A stretch of 51,870 nucleotides of DNA, taken from contig DAJQ01000035.1 in assembly GCA_002496395.1 (NCBI GenBank), forward strand, positions 8,069 to 59,938, given 5' to 3'. The position numbers and the translations under genes were made by a program. Positions 1 to 8,468 of this stretch are shown in pieces. Each line of letters starts with the position of its first letter. Within the stretch, counting starts at the first letter, position 1. The notes under the pieces are model-generated. The model was not told the origin of the DNA and did no database searches. It saw only the letters and a program-made list of their open reading frames with translations. This DNA is from Methanocorpusculaceae archaeon UBA456. Lineage in GTDB: Archaea > Halobacteriota > Methanomicrobia > Methanomicrobiales > Methanocorpusculaceae.

Positions 1-1572
1 TTTGCCTTTTATTGTACCCGCCAGTTTATCCATTTATCAGGAAAGAAACTGACCTGGAACAGATCCGGGCTTCTTGCCCTGGCATCAGTGGTTGTCGGAG
101 TTATTATCACCGCCTTTGCTGCCATAGGCGTAGATTCAGGGTTCTATCTTCCGATAACCTACGCAACCGGTCTTGGCATGGTTCTCTCACTCCGGATGCC
201 CGTCCTTGTCGCAGTTGCAGATTACCGGCTCAGGAGAATGATCATTCCTGCGGCACTCCAGAGCCTGTTTGGACTGTGTGCAGGATATTATTATTTTGGG
301 CAGGAATTTCTTCTCTGGGCAGGCGGGCTCCTGATCATCTTCGGAATAGGCAGCTCCATATTCATCTGGCTCATCGAAAGACCCCTGAAAAGGGCCTTTG
401 GGCTCTCCGGACTGAGCTTTCTGAATGCATTCATTGCCCATATGACCGATGGATCGAAGACCCTGGAAGATTTCTTCTCTGAGATAGGAGAGGAAGTAAC
501 AATTCCACAGGTGAGCCTCTTCTTTTCGCGTGAAGGTGCAGATGATGCGGTACTCACAGTACCCAATATCCATCCCGGACCGATGGGCGAGATAGGGAGT
601 GCGAACCTCCCCAAAATCATTCACGATCGGTTTGATGAAGAGTTCTTTGTCGCCCATGGGTGTGCAACCCATGATTTTAATCTTGTTTCAGAGTCTGAAG
701 TTGAAGTGATCATTGATGCGCTTGCCAAGTCACAGAAGAACCTTATTTATTCTGATGGGGCAGGCAGGCCGGTCAGGACCCGATATGGAAGTGTCGAGAT
801 CCTGACCCAGCGTTTCTCAGATTCGATCCTTATGATCTCCACCCGTTCACCTGAAAAGACAGAGGATATCGACTTTAATATCGGGATGACGATCATGGCC
901 GAGGGGCACCGATGGTTCCGTGACGTTGCCTTCATTGATGCTCACAACTGCATGACAGATGTCTCTTCCCCGGTGCTGCCGGCAACACCACTTGGAACAG
1001 AATATTACCGGGCAGCACTTGCCGCGATGGAGAAGGCAGTAACAGAACCACTTCTGCCGTTTTCAGTTGGGATATGCCACCGCCGTCTCCCATTTACCCG
1101 TTTGGAAGGATTTGGCGATCTCGGCATCCAGGTGCTTGCAATGAGCGTTGACGGCATACAATGCGCCTATATTCTCTTCGATGGCAACAATATCCATGAA
1201 GGGGTGAGAGAAGAGATACGAGAGGCAATGAGTGATCTCGTTGATGAGTCCGAGATTATGACAACCGACACCCATGTTGTTAATACCGTGAGCGGGAAGA
1301 ATCCAATTGGCCTGGCAGTTCCGGCATCTGAGATCATCCCCCATGTCCGATCTGCGGTCCTTGAGGCGCTTGCCGATCAAAAACCTGCGAAGGCAGCATC
1401 TTCGACAAGCTGGTGTGAAGGACTCATTATCTTCGGCTCTCACCGGATCGCCCAGTTTGCAAGCACTGTTAATGCCATGCTGGTCTTCATTCCTCCCTTG
1501 AGCCTCGGAATGCTGATCCTCGCGTTTATCCTCTCGATCCTGACCTTCTCGGTGATCGGATTGTACTGGTAG
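1..1572 (+). CDS. DUF2070 family membrane protein (5' end outside window)
   Basis: The frame is open from base 1, so this is the C-terminal part (about 523 residues) of a longer protein. Several hydrophobic segments come first, then a large soluble domain with the motif NIHPGPMGEIGSANLP, which is typical of the archaeal DUF2070 family, then a hydrophobic hairpin at the extreme C-terminus that ends in GLYW. The architecture is an N-terminal membrane bundle, a cytosolic domain and C-terminal anchors. The family is widespread in Euryarchaeota and has no established function. Methionine codons from position 88 onward are internal rather than real starts, because in-frame coding continues upstream of them. 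Confidence 0.85.
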   Translation, partial: FAFYCTRQFIHLSGKKLTWNRSGLLALASVVVGVIITAFAAIGVDSGFYLPITYATGLGMVLSLRMPVLVAVADYRLRRMIIPAALQSLFGLCAGYYYFGQEFLLWAGGLLIIFGIGSSIFIWLIERPLKRAFGLSGLSFLNAFIAHMTDGSKTLEDFFSEIGEEVTIPQVSLFFSREGADDAVLTVPNIHPGPMGEIGSANLPKIIHDRFDEEFFVAHGCATHDFNLVSESEVEVIIDALAKSQKNLIYSDGAGRPVRTRYGSVEILTQRFSDSILMISTRSPEKTEDIDFNIGMTIMAEGHRWFRDVAFIDAHNCMTDVSSPVLPATPLGTEYYRAALAAMEKAVTEPLLPFSVGICHRRLPFTRLEGFGDLGIQVLAMSVDGIQCAYILFDGNNIHEGVREEIREAMSDLVDESEIMTTDTHVVNTVSGKNPIGLAVPASEIIPHVRSAVLEALADQKPAKAASSTSWCEGLIIFGSHRIAQFASTVNAMLVFIPPLSLGMLILAFILSILTFSVIGLYW

Positions 1573-1731
1573 CATAAAAAACGGGCAGAGCGGGGGGGTG
1601 ACTGGTGATGCTTGGAGTGGTCATTCCGAAGACCTTTTTAATGAGGCAGGCATATTGTTATAGGCATTTCAGGGCGTTTGTATTCGAGGCGGTTTCTCTC
1701 CTCGCAGGTGCCATACAATGCAGTCAACAGC

Positions 1732-1805
1732 GCCTCAGTGGCTTAGCCCGGCATAGCGGCTGATTTGTAATCAGCAGGTCCCGTGTTCAAATCACGGCTG
1801 AGGCT
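1732..1805 (+). tRNA. tRNA-Thr (anticodon TGT)
   Basis: The cloverleaf can be drawn by eye. The acceptor arms GCCTCAG and CTGAGGC pair over 7 bp, the anticodon stem-loop is CTGATTTGTAATCAG with anticodon TGT, and the T-loop is GTTCAAATC. No intron is visible and CCA is not encoded. The last base (T) is the likely discriminator. D-arm to anticodon arm is almost identical to the tRNA-Thr(CGT) at the end of the window. Confidence 0.95.
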
Positions 1806-2041
1806 TCTCATTTTTCGTTTTTGTATGAATAGAGAGTTATTTCGTTTTTCAGGAATGGAAAATATCGGCTTTTCTGGAGCGGCTGTTTTCATCTCCCTAT
1901 TGCCCCTTCATGAAAGTAAGCATTGGATGTGAGTACTCCCTGAGTATCTGTTGAGATAGAGGTCATGAGACGGGATCAAGAATAGAGCGTAATATTTAGC
2001 AGAAAGAATAAAAAAAGCCCATCATTGTGGTATATGTACGA

Positions 2042-2078
2042 CGAGGAGATCAAATATTCCCAGAGGGGGTACTCCTCG
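2042..2078. repeat. inverted repeat in the 1806-2226 intergenic gap
   Basis: CGAGGAG at 2042-2048 pairs perfectly with CTCCTCG at 2072-2078 across a 23-nt loop. It is the only clear structure in the roughly 420-bp gap between tRNA-Thr and the kinase gene. An A/T-rich stretch (AATAAAAAAAG, about 2008-2018) lies about 25-30 bp before it and could be a TATA element for a small RNA. No coding potential is seen. The function is unknown; it might be a leader or small-RNA hairpin, or chance. Confidence 0.35.
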
Positions 2079-2226
2079 CCGGTATCTGTATCTGCTACGG
2101 GGAGTATTAATTCTTTGCCTTTTAATTTCCCACAGAAAGGCTCTTCAGCGCCCACTTCTCCGCGGGAGGCTCAACACATTCTCAATTGATCAATATCATT
2201 ATTATGGTAAAAACCTTCAACACTAG

Positions 2227-4968
2227 ATGATGCCCGCTTCTGGTACATCCACTCCTTCCATATCAATCCTCTATGTCGATGATGAACCGGCTCTGCTAGA
2301 AATTGGCAGAATCTTCCTCGAAAAGGGAGGGGGTTTGTCGGTTTCGACCTGTGGAAGTGCAGATCAAGCGATAGAGCTCCTCTCTCACCAGAGATTCGAT
2401 GCAATCGTCTCGGACTACCAGATGCCGGGAATGAATGGGCTCCAGTTCCTCCAGCACCTTCGGAAGACAGGGAATCAGACACCATTCATCATCTTCACCG
2501 GGAAGGGGCGGGAAGATGTGGTGATAGAAGCACTCAACAGCGGTGCCGATTTCTATCTCCAGAAAGGAGGAGATCCGAAATCACAGTTTGCCGAACTCTC
2601 AAATAAGATCCTGTATGCAGTCACCCGGAAGCAGGCAGAAGAAGAGATCCTGAGAAAGAACGAGGAGCTTGCAGCAGCCGAAGAGGAGATGCGGTCACAG
2701 CTGGAAGAGATCATCACCATACGGGATCAACTCGAAGAGTCGAATGAATACTTAAACAGCCTGATATCAAATGCCAATGCCCCCATCATCGTCTGGGATC
2801 CAGATTATACCATAACCCGCATCAACCATGCATTTGAGGATCTTACCGGGATTGTAGCAGATGAAATAGTTGGGCAGAAACTCCCGATGCTCTTCCCAGA
2901 AAAGTCAAAAGATGAATTAATGGTACTGATCGACAGGGCGATGGAGGGCGAGCGGCTTGACGCTGTGGAGATACCGATCATCCATCAGTCCGGTACTGTC
3001 AGAAATGTCATCTGGAACTCTGCTGCCATCATGGATAATGATGGAATAACGCTTCGATCGGTCATTGCCCAGGGCCAGGATATCACAGAACGAAAAGCAG
3101 CAGAAGAACGTCTGAGAAAATACCAGCGGCGGGAAGCGGATATCATCAATTTCCTTCCTGATGCCACGTTTGCGATCGATTCCGAAGGAGTTGTGATCGC
3201 GTGGAACAGGGCCATTGAAGAGATGACCAATATCCCGGCGGAGGAGATGCTTGGAAAATGCAATTACGAATACGCACTCCCCTTCTACCATGAACGCCGC
3301 CCTCTCCTCATCGATCTCGCTTTACGAGATGATCCGGATATCGAATCCAGATACCCCTATGTCAGACGGAAAGGCGATACAGTCTTCTCAGAGATCACAT
3401 TGCCTCACCTTCGTGGCGGAGAGGGTGCAGTACTCTGGTTTACGGCATCACGCCTGTATGATGGAGAGGGAAATGTCACAGGAGCTATCGAGTCGATCCG
3501 CGATATCACTGATCGGAAGCAACTTGAAGAAGAGCTGCAAAGAAGCAGAAACCGCTATAGGTCACTTGTTTCGAATGTTCCCGGTGTTGTCTACCGCTGC
3601 CTGCTTGATTCAGACTGGACGATGCTGTACCTGAATGCGGATATCGAGAAGATCACCGGGTATCCAGGTACCGATTTCATCCAGAACGCTGTCAGGACAT
3701 ATGCGAGCATCATTCATCCTGATGATATCGCATATGTTGAGAGATCAATCAATGAAGCTGTCAGGGCAAACGAGCCCTGGGAGATCGAGTATCGGATCCG
3801 AACCAGAAACGGTGATATACGTTGGGTGTATGAAAACGGGAGAGCCGCCATAGATGGGGATGGTGATACACAAGTCTTAGACGGCATCATCATTGATATC
3901 ACCGATAAAAAAGAGGTGGAGGAGATGGTCAAAAGTGAGCAGGCGTTCACCAAAACCCTCCTTGAAACATCACCTGCATTCTTTGTAGCCATCGGCTTAG
4001 ATGGAGCAGTTCTCAAGATGAATAATGCACTCCTTGAAGCACTTGAATATGAGGAAGAGGATCTGATCGGAAAGGATTACCTCACTGCAATTGTTCCGGA
4101 AGAAGAGCATGGGTATCTCGCGGATATTTTTTCCCAGATTATGAATAATGGAGAATCGACGATCAACCAGAACCATATAATCAGCAGAACCGGCAGACGT
4201 ATCCTTGTTGAGTGGCATGGACGACGTGCATCTTCCGGTGGGATGGCACCGGACTTTATTGTCGGAGTCGGGATTGATATTACCGGGAGAATACAGGCCG
4301 AAGACTCTCTCAGGGAAGCAAACCGGAAATTAAGCCTCCTCTCAAGCATCACCCGCCATGATATAATGAATAAGATTATGACAATCAAGGGGTACCTGGA
4401 AGTTGCAGAGGATATTGAGAAAGACCGGGAGCTTGAAGAATATCTTGAGCAGCTGAAAAATGCCGCAGATGCGATAGAGAAGCAGATTGAGTTTACCCGC
4501 CAGTATGACCAGATCGCTATCAATGAACCTGAGTGGATCTCGCTATCCGACCTTCTGGATGAGATAGATGATCCATTGCTGCCGATCACAGCTGTTTGTG
4601 ATCCGGTGCTGATCTATGTTGAGCCGATGATGGGGAAGGTCTTTACGAACCTTTATGATAACACCCTCAGGCATGCAGAAGGGGCAACCGGCATCACTAT
4701 CCGATGCCTGGAGACAGATGCCGGCCTCCTCATCAGCTGGGAGGATGACGGGCCAGGTATCCCCTATGATCAGAAAGAGAAGATCTTTGAGAGTGGGTTT
4801 GGAAGACATACAGGTTTTGGCCTCTTCCTTGTCAGGGAGATCCTTGATATTACCGGAATTACCATTTCAGAGACCGGGGTGCCCGGAGAGGGGGCGAGGT
4901 TTGAGATCCTGGTTCCAAAAGGAGGATTTTGTATGAATCCTTCAATGGAAGAGAGAGATTTGGACTGA
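2227..4968 (+). CDS. REC-multiPAS sensor histidine kinase
   Basis: This is a 913-residue soluble signalling protein. An N-terminal response-regulator receiver domain (about 12-130, acidic DDEP near 20, phospho-acceptor D63 in SDYQMPG) is followed by a Glu-rich coiled coil (about 135-175) and four PAS/PAC units (about 178-680). The kinase module has the phospho-acceptor H711 in ITRHDIMNK, the N-box N812 in NLYDNTLRH, a DxGxG motif near 841 and GFGLFL near 863. No membrane segment is visible, so it probably senses a cytosolic cue. A receiver ahead of the sensors suggests a hybrid phosphorelay. It is a paralogue of the kinase at 43306. The start could be the first or second ATG; a weak TATA-like stretch at about 2190-2203 fits a leaderless mRNA. 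Confidence 0.9.
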   Translation: MMPASGTSTPSISILYVDDEPALLEIGRIFLEKGGGLSVSTCGSADQAIELLSHQRFDAIVSDYQMPGMNGLQFLQHLRKTGNQTPFIIFTGKGREDVVIEALNSGADFYLQKGGDPKSQFAELSNKILYAVTRKQAEEEILRKNEELAAAEEEMRSQLEEIITIRDQLEESNEYLNSLISNANAPIIVWDPDYTITRINHAFEDLTGIVADEIVGQKLPMLFPEKSKDELMVLIDRAMEGERLDAVEIPIIHQSGTVRNVIWNSAAIMDNDGITLRSVIAQGQDITERKAAEERLRKYQRREADIINFLPDATFAIDSEGVVIAWNRAIEEMTNIPAEEMLGKCNYEYALPFYHERRPLLIDLALRDDPDIESRYPYVRRKGDTVFSEITLPHLRGGEGAVLWFTASRLYDGEGNVTGAIESIRDITDRKQLEEELQRSRNRYRSLVSNVPGVVYRCLLDSDWTMLYLNADIEKITGYPGTDFIQNAVRTYASIIHPDDIAYVERSINEAVRANEPWEIEYRIRTRNGDIRWVYENGRAAIDGDGDTQVLDGIIIDITDKKEVEEMVKSEQAFTKTLLETSPAFFVAIGLDGAVLKMNNALLEALEYEEEDLIGKDYLTAIVPEEEHGYLADIFSQIMNNGESTINQNHIISRTGRRILVEWHGRRASSGGMAPDFIVGVGIDITGRIQAEDSLREANRKLSLLSSITRHDIMNKIMTIKGYLEVAEDIEKDRELEEYLEQLKNAADAIEKQIEFTRQYDQIAINEPEWISLSDLLDEIDDPLLPITAVCDPVLIYVEPMMGKVFTNLYDNTLRHAEGATGITIRCLETDAGLLISWEDDGPGIPYDQKEKIFESGFGRHTGFGLFLVREILDITGITISETGVPGEGARFEILVPKGGFCMNPSMEERDLD

Positions 4969-5037
4969 GAAAGGAACCATTCCTTTTGTGGAAAAATACT
5001 GTCCTGAGAGCAGACCCCCCAGAGCCTCAGCTCATGC

Positions 5038-5913
5038 TCACAGCCCTTCTGCGGGCAGTTTTGGCAGTGCAGTTCTGTAATGCCAGAAGATAAGTGCCAG
5101 AACCACGTACAGGGCAGGTGCAAACCAGCCAAATTCCCCAAGCATCATCTCCCCGGCATCGGTCGTTTGTGTGAGTGCCGGGTAGTACTGCTGGATAAGA
5201 TAGTTCCAGAAACCATGGAAGAGTACGGCAACCCAGACATTTCCCGATATAAGGCGGAGCCAGGCAAGGATGAGTCCGGCACCCATCACCGAGGGGATGA
5301 AGACGGCAAGGGAGAAGGCAAGAGATCCAGCCCCATGATAGGATCCAAAGATGATCAGCGGGAAGTGCCAGAGTGTCCATATGCCGCCGGATATCAGTGC
5401 GAGGGGTGTGAAGCTCTGGAACCGGGCAAGTTCCGGAACCAGAAGTCCCCGCCACCCAAACTCCTCACCGGCTGCTGCAAAGAGGTTGAATCCAACTGCG
5501 ATGATGAGTGTTGGGATGAAGCTGATTGAGAGGAGAATCGCTGCTCCCTCATGACTGAATGGTGCAATCCCGGATAGCCAGGCCGATCCAAACATCAGGA
5601 GCCCTGCTCCAACAGGAATGATTACAGCAACGAGGAGCCAGATCGGCTTTTTGACAGTCAGTCCAAATCCCTTCAGGTTTCGCTGAAAGTAGAGCCGGGT
5701 GAGTACGGCAGCAAGCGTCGGGCACCACATCACGGCGATCGTGTAGAGGTACAGTCGGGAGGCATTGTCTGCCAGTGCAGGTGTCGCTGAGATCAGATAC
5801 CAGAAGAGTGAAGAGAAGATGAAGGTGAGAATGACGAAGGTTGTTACCGTGGTCAATGGATTTGAGGGCATCCGGGATCCTGTTTTGATGCCGAAGGGGG
5901 GAGGAGATTCCAT
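5038..5913 (-). CDS. CPBP-family intramembrane metalloprotease (Rce1/CAAX-like)
   Basis: This is a 291-residue polytopic membrane protein. Motif 1 of the CPBP/ABI family is present as AAGEEFGWRG (the EExxxR glutamates and arginine), motif 2 as WHFPL and motif 3 as FHGFWNYL; together they form the metal site inside the membrane. Known relatives include Rce1 and bacteriocin-immunity proteases; the substrate here is unknown. It is convergent with the kinase gene (69-bp gap) and transcribed alone. The start at 5913 is preceded by a TATA-like TATTAAT about 25 bp upstream; an alternative ATG lies at 5871. Confidence 0.85.
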   Translation of the reverse strand: MESPPPFGIKTGSRMPSNPLTTVTTFVILTFIFSSLFWYLISATPALADNASRLYLYTIAVMWCPTLAAVLTRLYFQRNLKGFGLTVKKPIWLLVAVIIPVGAGLLMFGSAWLSGIAPFSHEGAAILLSISFIPTLIIAVGFNLFAAAGEEFGWRGLLVPELARFQSFTPLALISGGIWTLWHFPLIIFGSYHGAGSLAFSLAVFIPSVMGAGLILAWLRLISGNVWVAVLFHGFWNYLIQQYYPALTQTTDAGEMMLGEFGWFAPALYVVLALIFWHYRTALPKLPAEGL

Positions 5914-6143
5914 ATACTAATCTTTTTCATGTGGATTAATATTTGGATCAGGGGATTCTCATGATTCGTCGCCCCAGGTTATGGAAGAAAGAAACCATCC
6001 ATAAATGGAATGGTCAATGCTCTACAAACTTCCTGTATTTTCAGAGGATATGAATAACTATTGTTTGGAAAAAGCATTGATGAGTGAAAATACGAGAGTC
6101 AATTTTACTGTAGGGACTTCTAAAATGAGTTTGATCCATAGAA

Positions 6144-6153
6144 AGATATATAC
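6144..6153 (+). promoter_or_regulatory. TATA box of the CARF-wHTH gene
   Basis: The element AGATATATAC lies 28-37 bp before the ATG at 6181. An archaeal transcription start about 25 bp downstream would give a leader of under 10 nt, so the mRNA is probably leaderless, in agreement with the absence of a Shine-Dalgarno sequence. Confidence 0.55.
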
Positions 6154-6180
6154 ACGATTCAACGTGATACCTATACGTAC

Positions 6181-6891
6181 ATGCCTACCACACACATTGT
6201 TTTTGTGGGAAATCAGAAGGATCGCCTGATCGAGTCGATCAGTGCCCTTCGTGAGATTCCTTTCTCAAAGCTCTTTCTTATCGTCGGGGAAGATAAAAAT
6301 CAAGCCAGTGAACAGAATATCAAAAAGATTGCAAAGCAGATTCAGACTGAGCTGAAGATGCTCTGGGATATTGACATCCGGGCGGTAGATAAGCAATCTG
6401 TTCTGAAGGCAGCAAACCAGCTCTTTACGATGATCACTGAAGAGAAGATGAATGGAAACGATGTCTTCCTGAATACATCAGGATCAACCCATACCCTCTC
6501 GGTAGGTGCATATATTGCCGCCTGCATGACCGGATCGAAGATGATCACAGCGATTCCAAAATACGACGAGCAGGGTGAGGAGATCGGAATTGAGGAAGTC
6601 ATTGAGATCCCGGTCATCCCGGTGGATTATCCGGGTGAGGAACAGAGGCATATCATCACCCTGATCGAAGAGGGCGTCGAGTCCTTGGACAGCCTTATCT
6701 TCATGATCACACCTGATATCGAGAAAGATAGCAAGGAGTTCCGGAGCGAGCGGAGCCGGCTCTCCCACCACCTCTCAAAGCTTGAGGAGGCCGGGTTCAT
6801 TAAAAAGGCAAAGAAAGGACGCAATATCTCAATACGCCTCACCGAGCTTGGAAGAATGCTCGCTGATATGGTGAAATCAAATCTTATATAA
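6181..6891 (+). CDS. orphan CARF-like + winged-helix regulator (DUF6293/HFX_2341 type)
   Basis: This is a 236-residue protein. Residues 1-145 look like a Rossmann-type CARF ligand-binding domain: an N-terminal strand HIVFVGN, and the diagnostic loop N98-T-S-G-S-T, comparable to the nucleotide-binding loop of Csa3/Csm6-type CARF proteins. Residues about 155-232 are a winged helix (SRLSHHLSKLEEAGFIKK, then a basic wing KKGRN). The family match is to euryarchaeal HFX_2341/DUF6293 regulators. CARF domains are known to bind cyclic oligoadenylates or related nucleotides, so a ligand-controlled transcription factor is inferred. No cas gene or CRISPR array lies nearby. A run of 7 T follows the stop. 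Confidence 0.75.
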   Translation: MPTTHIVFVGNQKDRLIESISALREIPFSKLFLIVGEDKNQASEQNIKKIAKQIQTELKMLWDIDIRAVDKQSVLKAANQLFTMITEEKMNGNDVFLNTSGSTHTLSVGAYIAACMTGSKMITAIPKYDEQGEEIGIEEVIEIPVIPVDYPGEEQRHIITLIEEGVESLDSLIFMITPDIEKDSKEFRSERSRLSHHLSKLEEAGFIKKAKKGRNISIRLTELGRMLADMVKSNLI

Positions 6892-6893
6892 TC

Positions 6894-6900
6894 TTTTTTT
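6894..6900 (+). terminator. T-tract terminator after the CARF gene
   Basis: Seven consecutive T residues begin 3 nt after the stop codon. Archaeal RNA polymerase terminates at such U-tracts without needing a hairpin. Confidence 0.5.
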
Positions 6901-7092
6901 CGTACCTGAAAGTAAAGGATTCAGGCCGGTTTTGTTAGCAAATGCATGGAAAGAATCGCATTCTGGCTGACTGAAAAATTCCAGAGAACAGAAGTAGTGA
7001 GCCAGAATATAAAAATGGCGACAGATCCTAACACCTGAAAATTTAGACTCTTCTCCAAAATTCTGATCCCCAGGTTTTTCCTGAATTCTTAG

Positions 7093-7257
7093 GAAAACCT
7101 TCATTGCCATGGTGAAGGAGTCCGTGAAGAAGCACTCGCACGTGGACAGATATCAATAACTGACTGGGATAAGGGGATAGCCGATCTACAGAGAACAACC
7201 GAACATGATGGAACATTCTGCTATACATTCTTCAAAGGCATTGGTGTGAAGAGATAA
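7093..7257 (+). pseudogene. C-terminal remnant, probably of a SAM-dependent methyltransferase
   Basis: The segment between two stops encodes 54 residues with no good start codon. Residues such as REEALARGQIS, DWDKGIADL and DGTFCYTFFKGIGVK resemble the last part of class I SAM-dependent methyltransferases, where an acidic-aromatic stretch precedes a terminal strand. The upstream catalytic domain is absent: the 190 bp between the CARF gene and this piece is noncoding. I read it as the decayed tail of a deleted gene. The family call rests on the general look of the tail and is tentative. Confidence 0.35.
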
Positions 7258-7307
7258 ACATCCATTAGCTCAACAAGGCTTATTATACCTTCAATCCTTG
7301 AGTCTGC

Positions 7308-7580
7308 ATGGATTGTCGAGGGTACTTTCTCCTTCTCATTTTGATCTGCTTCATCGCAGCCCCGCCTGTTGCTACAGCAGAACAGCTCTCTGTGCAGCCA
7401 ACCGGGTCGGTTGACCCGGAAGAGGGCGAGGCGTTTCTTGATGAGATCATACCTGCAAATCTCGCCTTCTACAATGTGCCTGGGGCAACGGTTGCTGTTG
7501 TGAGAGACGGAGAGTTCGTAATCCCTTGTGTCCATAGATTCTCTCTCAGAACATACACATACCTTTATAGAATGTCCTGA
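7308..7580 (+). pseudogene. truncated serine hydrolase (class C beta-lactamase family), N-terminus only
   Basis: It encodes an N-terminal signal peptide (hydrophobic residues 6-22) and then the typical opening of a beta-lactamase/penicillin-binding serine hydrolase: an FLDEIIPANL helix and the strand VPGATVAVVRDGEFV. Coding likeness stops at about position 7519, where unrelated residues run to a stop. The SxxK active site and the remaining roughly 300 residues are missing, and no continuation is seen beyond the HicBA pair. The break lies about 85 bp before hicB, so the gene was probably cut when the toxin-antitoxin module arrived or by a later deletion. Confidence 0.6.
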
Positions 7581-7604
7581 CAGAATATGATGTGCGATAG
7601 CATT

Positions 7605-7844
7605 ATGAAATTCTCTCTCATTGTCGAAAAGGACGAAGATGGGCGGTATGTCGTGGAGTGTACTGACCTACCAGGATGTATGAGCGAAGGAGAAACGCTC
7701 AAAGAAGCTATTGAAAATATTCATGAGGCAATCATTGGCTGCCTGAGCTCGAGATTAAAGATGGCATCTGAGAATATCCAAATCAGTTCTCTTCCTTCTC
7801 ATATGAGTATCGATCTCGATTCCTCTGGAATACAATATGCCTAA
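7605..7844 (+). CDS. hicB: HicB-family antitoxin
   Basis: This 79-residue protein has the HicB fold signature: MKFSLIVEKDEDGRYVVEC, the LPGC turn, GETLKEAIENI and a following helix. HicB folds as a partial RNase H-like domain that blocks HicA; no C-terminal DNA-binding tail is obvious, as the protein ends soon after the core. I chose the ATG at 7605 because it opens directly on the conserved strand; an ATG at 7587 adds six residues. A TATA-like CTTTATAG (about 7562-7570) gives a very short leader. It overlaps hicA by 8 bp, which implies translational coupling. Confidence 0.85.
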   Translation: MKFSLIVEKDEDGRYVVECTDLPGCMSEGETLKEAIENIHEAIIGCLSSRLKMASENIQISSLPSHMSIDLDSSGIQYA

Positions 7845-8076
7845 GCTTCCGCGAGCAAACGCAATTAAACACATCGCAGCCTTCAAAAGAGCAGGATGGA
7901 TTGTGAATCACATTGAAGGGAGTCATCATATCCTGGTGAAAGCTGGTAGCCAGATTCATCTCTCAATCCCTGTTCATGCCGGGAAGGAACTTGGTATAGG
8001 CCTGTTGCGCAGACTCATTGAGAAAGCGGATATGACTCAGGAGGAGTATTGCATGTATTTCTTAAAGAAATTATGA
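7837..8076 (+). CDS. hicA: HicA-family mRNA interferase toxin
   Basis: This 79-residue protein is of the normal HicA size. It has the double-stranded-RNA-binding-like pattern: a helix with AFKRAGW, then the catalytic strand EGSHHILVK carrying the conserved G-S-H-H, then IPVHAGKELGIGLLRRLI. HicA cleaves mRNA when it is not bound by HicB. The order hicB-hicA with overlapping ORFs is a known variant. The pair lies in a patch of gene remnants, which fits a mobile or recently acquired module. Confidence 0.88.
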   Translation: MPKLPRANAIKHIAAFKRAGWIVNHIEGSHHILVKAGSQIHLSIPVHAGKELGIGLLRRLIEKADMTQEEYCMYFLKKL

Positions 8077-8468
8077 CTCTTATCGAAACAGCAAAACCAA
8101 AAACAATACTTTTTGGGTAACAGGTCAGAACACCCTCTCCTGACTTCTCCTTGAATCACATGACAAACTACTATTTATAGCCTAATTTTACTACTTTGAC
8201 TTTCGGGTATCGCTGACCAGTTACAAAGAGAGAACGAGAGAGTGGAAGAGAGATCAATAAACAAGAAATGGGCGCAAAGCGCCATCTCTCCTCACATAAG
8301 GGCCAATAGGCCTCGATTGGTGACCAGACCTAACAAGGTATGTATTCACCCTCCATTCCATGGACAGGCGACTCCGTCTGTGCCCCCTGCACCAGATGGA
8401 CGCATATTGGAGCCCAAAACGATACCCTTATACATTTATACCTGCCTCTCTCTGGAAAGGTTATCCTG
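8077..8468. other. noncoding gap with promoter of the phosphoribosyltransferase gene
   Basis: About 390 bp with no convincing gene. The only clear signal is a T/A-rich pair, TTATACA and TTTATAC (about 8427-8442), which sits 27-40 bp before the ATG at 8469 and is the likely TATA element. A short reading frame at 8242-8469 shows no recognisable protein features. Confidence 0.5.

Noticed and set aside
5080..5529. 149-codon plus-strand frame across the CPBP protease gene
   Set aside because: Highly charged shadow frame opposite hydrophobic helices; the protease motifs are on the minus strand.
6005..6229. 74-codon frame upstream of the CARF gene
   Set aside because: It overlaps the CARF gene and its promoter in another frame, and has no ribosome-binding site or recognisable residues.
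6181..6891. CARF protein as part of a CRISPR-Cas locus
   Set aside because: No cas gene, Cas10-like protein or repeat-spacer array was seen on either strand; the Cas4-like protein at 50574 is 44 kb away and degenerate.
8340..8468. N-terminal extension of the phosphoribosyltransferase
   Set aside because: The added residues (Cys/Trp/Pro-rich) do not fit the family and the promoter lies inside the extension.
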